Source of the DNA: Welwitschia mirabilis
Taxonomy: Eukaryota; Gnetophyta; Gnetopsida; Welwitschiales
Assembly (NCBI GenBank): GCA_051453625.1
Contig: JBOZIK010000001.1
Span: 179,388,555 to 179,452,554, forward strand
Direction: 5' to 3'
DNA: 64,000 nucleotides
A model generated the notes under the pieces. The model had not been told where the DNA came from. It made no database searches and saw only the letters and a program-made list of their open reading frames with translations. Made by a program: the position numbers and the translations under genes. This document shows, piece by piece, positions 57,381 to 64,000 of the stretch (position 1 is its first letter; every line of letters starts with the position of its first letter).

Positions 57381-60300
57381 ACCTTACCTATATTCCATGG
57401 CATTGATTATGAAAACTAATATGAACATCTTCATGAATTTGAAGCTATCATGTTAAATATTTTACAAGTAATAAAAAAAGATGATGTAATTAAGATGAAA
57501 TGATTTCTATTTTTCTTGAAAGAAAAAGAAAAATCTTGGTTATATTCCTTGAAATTTTATTAATTGAGTCATGCAAACATCTAGATCATAGTTTTTAAAG
57601 AAATGATTCATATCATATGAAGCTAATAAGTTGAGCTTTTAAAGATCTACTAATGAAAATCCCTCAACATGATTTATTGAGAATTATGAGCTTTTTATAT
57701 GAATGTTTAGTAGCACGTAGTACATAAATATGATCTTGGAATACATCAAGATACATAGATAAGAGTTTTAAACTTTGAAATAGGCCATTAATAGATTAAT
57801 AAATCCATACATTTACCATGTTTCAATGGAAAATTAATCTACTTTAAACATCATTTTTCTTAAAAGTGTGTAGTTCATGGCTCAAATTAATTTCTACATG
57901 ATTTAAGTATCTAAATAATATTTTCATGATAAAACTTCTTTTTCTTCTTTTTCTTTTTTTAGGTTATCATTAGGATCATCACAACATAGTGGACTTACAA
58001 TAAGGTTTGATGAGTATATTTGGGCATACATGAATTTATTACTACATAATATCTTTGCAACACTATTATCTTAATGTGATATAATAAGATCTTGCTAGAG
58101 GGATCCTATGATAATAAGGGAATGGTTGTTAATGTGTTAAAAAAAATTTAATTATTAAATAATAAGATTATTACAGAACATTTAGTTACCATTGTAATTA
58201 TGATTCAGTAATGGAAAATCCATAGTCAATATGACTAATTAACAGAGTTAATTCTATGTGAAAAGAATTAAAACTACATGCAACATAACTATAATAAGAA
58301 GTGAGGATTTAGTGCATTCTGTAGATGAGTGATGAATAATAAGATATGAAAGAAATGAGGAAAATATAAGAATTCAAAGAACTAAAGTAGATCAAATTAC
58401 TCTCCTTTTGAAATCCAACTTCCTCATATATATTCGGACTCAAAATTCATTGTGATCTCTTTAACAAAATTCTCATGAAAACTTAAGTATAAATACAACT
58501 TTATTCATTTGGAAAGGGATTAAAATATTATAGAATTATCTTAAAAAGCTATTTCAATTTTTCTCATACCCTATTTTTATATAATAAAGGATTATTTCTA
58601 GATCTTCTTTTACTGCATATTTAATTTGATTCCATGAAATGCAATTCATTCAAGAATTCCTTGTTAAAATTGTATTGGAATTATGATGAATTAGGTTCTT
58701 TAGTTGATTTCTTTTATTTTATATTTTGATTTTAGTTTTTCCATTCTTTATTGTACTAGACCTAAATTATAAAGTTATAATTAAGTTTTAAAAAGTTGAA
58801 TTCCATCTAATACCATAGTCTTTATTCCATATTTTTTAGTTTTTTATTCATTATCTACGAATTTAATTAGTGCAATGCATGAGACGGTTGTTAGTATAAA
58901 TTGATGTTTTATTTTGTTATGTGATAATTAATCCATTTAGACACTTATTAGAGAATAATTAAATTCAATTTTATTAAATTTTAAAGTATTCTTAATAGGG
59001 TGGAAGACTATTAGCATTGTTAAATCAATATTATCCATTCTTTTTCTTATATGCATTGCCAAATTGAAATGAAGCAGTTATTCTTTTGTTTTTCTTTATT
59101 TTACCATGACATTTCCTTGAAATTTAAGTAATTTTATTTATTAATTAATAAAATAAATTAGATCTACTTAGTTTCTCTTTCCAAATTTCTATTACCTCCA
59201 TATCTGAAATACTTCCTAGGGTATGACAAGAATAATCATGATTAGCTTTGCTAGTTTCTTACCTTAGTTATTTTGGTGTCATTGTTAGGAAGATTTAGTG
59301 ATTTAAGATCTTAGAATTGATTGAGCAATAGTTTTTTTAGTTTTTTCAAATGCTAAATTCAATGCTTAAATAAGTATAATGCTTTATTGCATGCTCTTTT
59401 TCCTTCATGCATTTCTTAATCCTTTGTAATTTAAGTTTACTTCCAAATTTGTTTTGTTTACTTTCTATAAATTCTTTATTTATTTTTGAAGTATTTTATT
59501 TTAACTCAAATCTAATATATTTTTTGAATTTTACCTATTAATTTTCCAATTAAAAATTCATGCTTTCTCTATTAAATTTGCTTCTTAGTTATTTTTTTAA
59601 TATAGTTTTTGTATTAGTTTCTTTGGAAATATATTTTAAATGATTCTTTAGTTTTGATTTCTTTTTAATTTTAGACTTATTTTAATTTTTTTCCCTTTTT
59701 TTTTGGCTCTAAGGTATTTTGTGGAATTTTATCAAATAATCAAGTAAGGGGAATATTTAAATAGAAAAGCTTGAAGCCTTGGATTAAAGCTTAACATCAG
59801 ATATCAAGATCTAGATAGTTACCTAAACCTTCTAGTTTCATCAAGAAATAACTTTGAATTGAATTTGAATTAAAAACTTTAGGATGATTTTTAAAATTTT
59901 TGTTTGAACAAGAGTCCTTTCTAGTACATAGAAGAATCAAATATTGTTTCTTATTTGTGAGTTATTAGATTGATTAAAAATAAATATTTGATTAGAAGAT
60001 CTTTGGAATTCAAATGGATTTATGATATTTCATTTCTCAGTAGCTTGAATTAAAAACCTTTTTATATAAAAAGATTTTTAATTTCAAAAGTAATGATGAT
60101 ATTACACTTTATTCTAAAAAATTAAAATGAAGAATATTTATCTTATAAAGAAAAGAATTTTTTTTTTTTTTTTGTTTAAAGAATTGAGTTTCATTACTTT
60201 ATTTTCCTTTTAGACAAATAATTCCAAGGATTTCTAATTTGAATTCATCAATATTTCATACTTAAATTTGAAATGCATTATTTGAATTAAGTTGGAATTA

Positions 60301-60924
60301 ATAAATAGTAAAACATTATATAAAATTTTCAAATGAAATAGAGTTAAAGGAAATATTAGGGATAAACCTAAGTGGGTTAAGAATCCTTCTTTTAATCACT
60401 TACAATGTTAATTACCTATTCCTAAACTCAGTTGAGAAACGATTATCTTTCAATGTTTAGGTGAAAAACTCATTTCTATTAAACTATGAATTTACAACAT
60501 CAAATTGTAAATTAAGTGAGCCCTAAAGAAATTGCCTTGCAACATGAACACAGAGGGAAACTTTTTATTCAACTTCGTCAATAAACCTTTTCCATTACAA
60601 GAAAAAAGTCTAATAAGATTTAATCCAATAAAATGGCTTACTAAGTTATCTAAGGAAGATCTAGACATAGCTTCTAGTTTCCAAGTGTTCAAAGAAGTAA
60701 TAAGCCCTTTACTAAACTTGGAGAAAAGTCCTTTTAAGTTAAATCCATAATGATCTACTAAGAAGTATTTAAATAAAGTAAGATTTGATTCAATTAAGAG
60801 TTCAATAAGACTTTCTTTTTTTCAACCTAGATCCTTCTCTAATATTTAAAACTTTCTAAGCAACATGAATTAATTTTAGATGAATCAGTCAAAGATGCCA
60901 ATACTATAGAAAATACTTTGCATG
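57381..60924 (+). mobile_element. Element D, copy 2
   Basis: Colinear with 53763-57280, with several percent difference by eye, then continues into downstream internal sequence that is lost in copy 1. Confidence 0.65.
59274..59293 (+). promoter_or_regulatory. Decayed tRNA-Asp primer-binding site, D copy 2
   Basis: TGGTGTCATTGTTAGGAAGA, the same transition set as in copy 1 over the first 17 bases. Confidence 0.6.
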
Positions 60925-61112
60925 CAACCATTCAAAAAGAAATTCTACCTTATCCTCTATAAGAACCTCCTTATGCAATAGAAAGCATAGAACATGAATC
61001 AAAAAGAGGAAGGGAAGGAAAATAGGTTTATGAATCAACATTACCCTAATAATTAGAAATGCCAATAGTCTTATGGAAATATAAAAATCACAAAAATGAT
61101 CAAATATGATAA
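59736..61112 (+). pseudogene. Degraded ORF of element D, copy 2
   Basis: Counterpart of 56081-57110, but it continues further. After the LNP block (60750) the same frame runs on through stops to KEEGKENRFMNQHYPNN near 61000 and ends about 61110. The tail is Asn/Gln/Lys-rich, as in many Gag C-termini. The best open piece is at 60532-60750. Confidence 0.4.
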
Positions 61113-62159
61113 ATAAATGCATCCTTAGTTAAATTAAGTGATGAAACGTTAAACTAATAGCAAATAATCCAAAATAAAATACTTGAATTCAAGATAGAGA
61201 ATGTTAATACCATGTGATCAAATCATGTCAAAACTCATCTAGTAAATCAACCTTATTTAAAAAATGTTAGAATAACTAATGCAAATAACTTAATCTATTC
61301 TAGTGAACCATTAAAGTACCTTAATTTCTAATGTAAATAAATCTATTATAGACTATTAATGTTTTTACGAGGATTAGATGTTCAAGTCTGAAATGTGAAA
61401 CTTCTATCATCATTTAGTTGAACTAGTGAAGAGGATCCAATGATAAACTTAATTGAATTAAAAAATATAATGGATTTTTTAGCATCCATAATTGTTAATA
61501 AAATTAAGATGGTTTCTTTTAAAACCATCTTAAAATACAGAGTAAAAAACTATACAAGATCCACTTAAAAATACCTTCATGAAGAAGTATCTTTTTATTG
61601 ATAAGATCTATAGTCTAAGAAATTAATTAATGTGTTATCAATAAAAAATAAGATTATAAAGAATCTTGTGAGAGGTTCTATAGATTATGTTAAAGGAATC
61701 CTCATCATAGATTTTCATCACATAAAATTCTTCAAATATTTATTAAGAAGTTAGATAGGCATGTTATGTCCCATGTATATTTTCTAATAATAATGTCAAA
61801 GAAATCCTCATCATGGATTTTTATCACATAAAATTCTTAAAATATGTATTAAGAAGTTACATAGATATGTAAGGTCACATGTAGATTTTTCAATAAGTGA
61901 AAATATACTATATTAACACCTAAATAAGCATTCAAAATTATGAATCAATTATTTAATCAAAGCAAGAGGTGTCTAGTTAAGCTAATTAAGTAAGTGGCAT
62001 TAGCTCAATATCTAGTATCAATGGTTAAGAAGATGGAGAAAATGATGTACAAGTTAATGAGTGTTCTGATGATTTTACCATCTCAACAATCTCCTTCATA
62101 ACAATTATTGATAGCCTCAATTAAAACTATAACACCATAAACTACTCAAATATATGCAT
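60925..62159. other. Internal remainder of element D, unrecognised
   Basis: Probably more retroelement interior, seen in one copy only. No clear RT, protease or integrase motif was found. Confidence 0.4.
61694..61895. repeat. 106-bp tandem duplication
   Basis: 'atcctcatcatagatttt' near 61698 recurs as 'atcctcatcatggatttt' near 61804, followed by matching 'cataaaattctt' and 'attaagaagtta'. Period 106. Confidence 0.8.
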
Positions 62160-62259
62160 NNNNNNNNNNNNNNNNNNNNNNNNNNNNNNNNNNNNNNNNN
62201 NNNNNNNNNNNNNNNNNNNNNNNNNNNNNNNNNNNNNNNNNNNNNNNNNNNNNNNNNNN
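62160..62259. other. Assembly gap, 100 N
   Basis: After the gap the sequence jumps back to a paralogue of about 59138. Confidence 0.99.
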
Positions 62260-62392
62260 TTAATTAATAAAATAAATTAGATCTACTTAGTTTCTCTTTT
62301 CAAATTTCTATTGCCTCCATATCTGAAATATTTCCTAGGATACGATGAAAATAATCATGATTAGCTTTGCTAGTTTCTCACCTTAGTTATTT

Positions 62393-62412
62393 TGGTGTAA
62401 TTATTAGGAATC
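62393..62412 (+). promoter_or_regulatory. Decayed tRNA-Asp primer-binding site, D copy 3
   Basis: TGGTGTAATTATTAGGAATC, more damaged than copies 1 and 2. It keeps the terminal TC expected from tRNA-Asp. Confidence 0.5.
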
Positions 62413-62849
62413 TTTAGTGATTTAAGATATTAGAATTGGTTGCGTAATAGTTTCTTTAGTTTTTTTTTTAATGCTAAATTCTATGCTTAAATAAGTAGAA
62501 TGCTTTATTTCATGCTCTTTTTCCTTCATGCATTTGTTAATCCTTTGTAATTTAAGTTTACTTTCAAAATTTGTTTTGCTTACTTTATATAAATTTTTTA
62601 TTTATTTTTTAAGTATTTTATTTCAACTCAAATCTAATATATTTTTTGAATTTTACCTATTAATTTTCCAAGTAAAAAATACATGCTTTCTTTATTAAAT
62701 TTGCTTCTCATTTTGTTTTTTATATAGGTTTTGTAGTAGTTCTTTGGAAATATATTTTAAATAATTCTTTAATTTTGATTTCTTTTCAATTTTAGATTTA
62801 TTTCAATTTTTTTCCTTCTTTTCTTTGCTCTAAGGTACTTTATGAAATT

Positions 62850-63868
62850 TTATCAAATAATCAACTAAGAGGAATATTTAAATAGAAAATCTTAAAGCCT
62901 TGGACTAAAGCTTAACATTAGACATCAAGATCTAGATAGGTACATAAACCTTCTAGTTTCATTAAGAAATAACTTATAATTGAATTTGAATTAAAAACTT
63001 TATGGTGATTTTTAAAATTAATGTTTGAAAAAGAGTTCTTTCTGGTGCATGAAAGAATCAAATATTGGTTTATATTTGTGAATTATTAGATTTCTTGAAA
63101 GGAAATATTTGATTAGAAGATCTTTGAAATTCAAATGAATTTATGATATTTCATTTCACACTAGCTTGAATTAAAAAAATTTTATATAAAAAGATTTTTA
63201 ATTTCATAATTATTGATGATATTACACTTTCTTCTAACAATTTAAAATTAAAAATATTTATCTTATAAATAAAAGAATTTATTTGATTCTTTTTGTTTAA
63301 ATAATTGTGTTTCATTACTTTATTTTCCTTTTAGAAAAATAATTTCAAGGACTTCTAATTTAAATTCATCAATATTTCATATTTAAATTTGAAATGAATT
63401 ATTTGAATTAAGTTGGAATTTATAAATATTGAAACATAATTTAAAATTTTCAAGTGAAATAGAATTAAAGGAAATATTAGTGATCAACCTAAGTGGGTTA
63501 AGAATCCTTCTTTTAATTACTTATAATGTTAATTACCTATTCCTAAACTCAATTGTGAAATAATTATCTTTCAATGTTTCGGTGAAAAACTCGTTTCCAT
63601 TTAACTATGAATTTACAACATCAAATTAAATCAAGTGAGCCCTAAAAAAAGCACCTTCCAACATGAACACAGAGGGAATTTTTTATCCAACTTCATCAAT
63701 AACCCTTTTCCATTAGAAGGAAAAAGTTTGATTAGATTTAATCTAACAAAAAGGCTTGATAAGTTATATAAGAAAGATGTAGATATAGCTTCCAATTCCC
63801 AAGTATTCAAAGAGGTAATACCCCCTTTAGTAAACTTGGAGGAAAGTCCTTTCAAGTTAAATACATAA
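62850..63868 (+). pseudogene. Degraded ORF of element D, copy 3
   Basis: Counterpart of 56081-57110. The last part (63656-63868) is open for about 70 codons: FQHEHRGNFLSNFINNPFPL, LYKKDVDIASNSQVFKEV and SPFKLNT. Copy 2 has one extra base in this block, which explains why its open piece starts in another frame. Confidence 0.4.
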
Positions 63869-64000
63869 TGATCTACTAAGAAGTATTTAAATGAAGTAAG
63901 ATTTGATTCAATTAAGAGTTCAATAAGACTTGTTTTTTTTCAACCCATATCCTTCTCTAATATTTAAAAATTTCTAAGCAATATGAATTAATCCTAGATG

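Larger units (their letters stand above)
62260..64000 (+). mobile_element. Element D, copy 3 (partial at both ends)
   Basis: Matches 55496-57240 and 59138-60880. Cut by the gap on the left and the window edge on the right. Confidence 0.65.

Overview
This window looks like plant nuclear DNA. It is very AT-rich and consists almost entirely of dead LTR retrotransposons. Visible plant-type marks are a TGGTATCAGAG primer-binding site, a copia-style 'CAAGTGGGA' polypurine/LTR junction, Ty3/gypsy RT, RNase H and integrase motifs, and a decayed tRNA-Asp-type primer-binding site. The species cannot be named. The decay style (very low GC, few CpG, Gln and Trp codons turned into stops) is what long-term cytosine methylation and deamination produces, as reported for some low-GC gymnosperm and parasitic plant genomes.

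Layout. 1-20246: three partial copies of a composite Ty1/copia-like, gag-only element (copies at 1, 4921 and 14406), arranged LTR-gag-LTR-gag-LTR in the two longer copies. Between them, on the minus strand at 11823-14290, lies a long, decayed, coiled-coil-rich reading frame that I do not recognise. 20967-24793: three copies of a non-coding repeat of about 1.7 kb. 24800-26740: the only GC- and CpG-richer, undecayed island. It holds an apparently intact 183-codon gene (Glu-rich, Arg-tract, membrane-tailed protein) on the plus strand and a possible divergent gene on the minus strand. 27754-29950: a second Ty3-like element (primer-binding site, gag with a zinc knuckle, protease remnant), ending at a long CT microsatellite. 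30179-33779: nothing recognisable. 33780-49766: a Ty3/gypsy cluster with TG...CA LTRs at both ends and three overlapping, broken internal copies (gag, protease, RT, RNase H, integrase). One copy carries a foreign-looking, CpG-containing insert of 566 bp. 49767-64000: two copies of a non-coding repeat (E) and three copies of a 3.5-kb element (D) with a decayed tRNA-Asp-type primer-binding site and a wrecked ORF.

There are fourteen N gaps. At ten or more of them the sequence after the gap jumps back to a paralogue of sequence already passed. Part of the apparent tandem duplication may therefore be scaffolding of haplotypes or paralogues rather than real genome order.

The only likely working host genes are in the 24.8-26.7 kb island. 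No complete, active transposon is present. I found no convincing new functional system. The best leads are the hidden minus-strand ORF, the foreign insert at 43281-43846, and the very clean deamination record in the paired retroelement copies.
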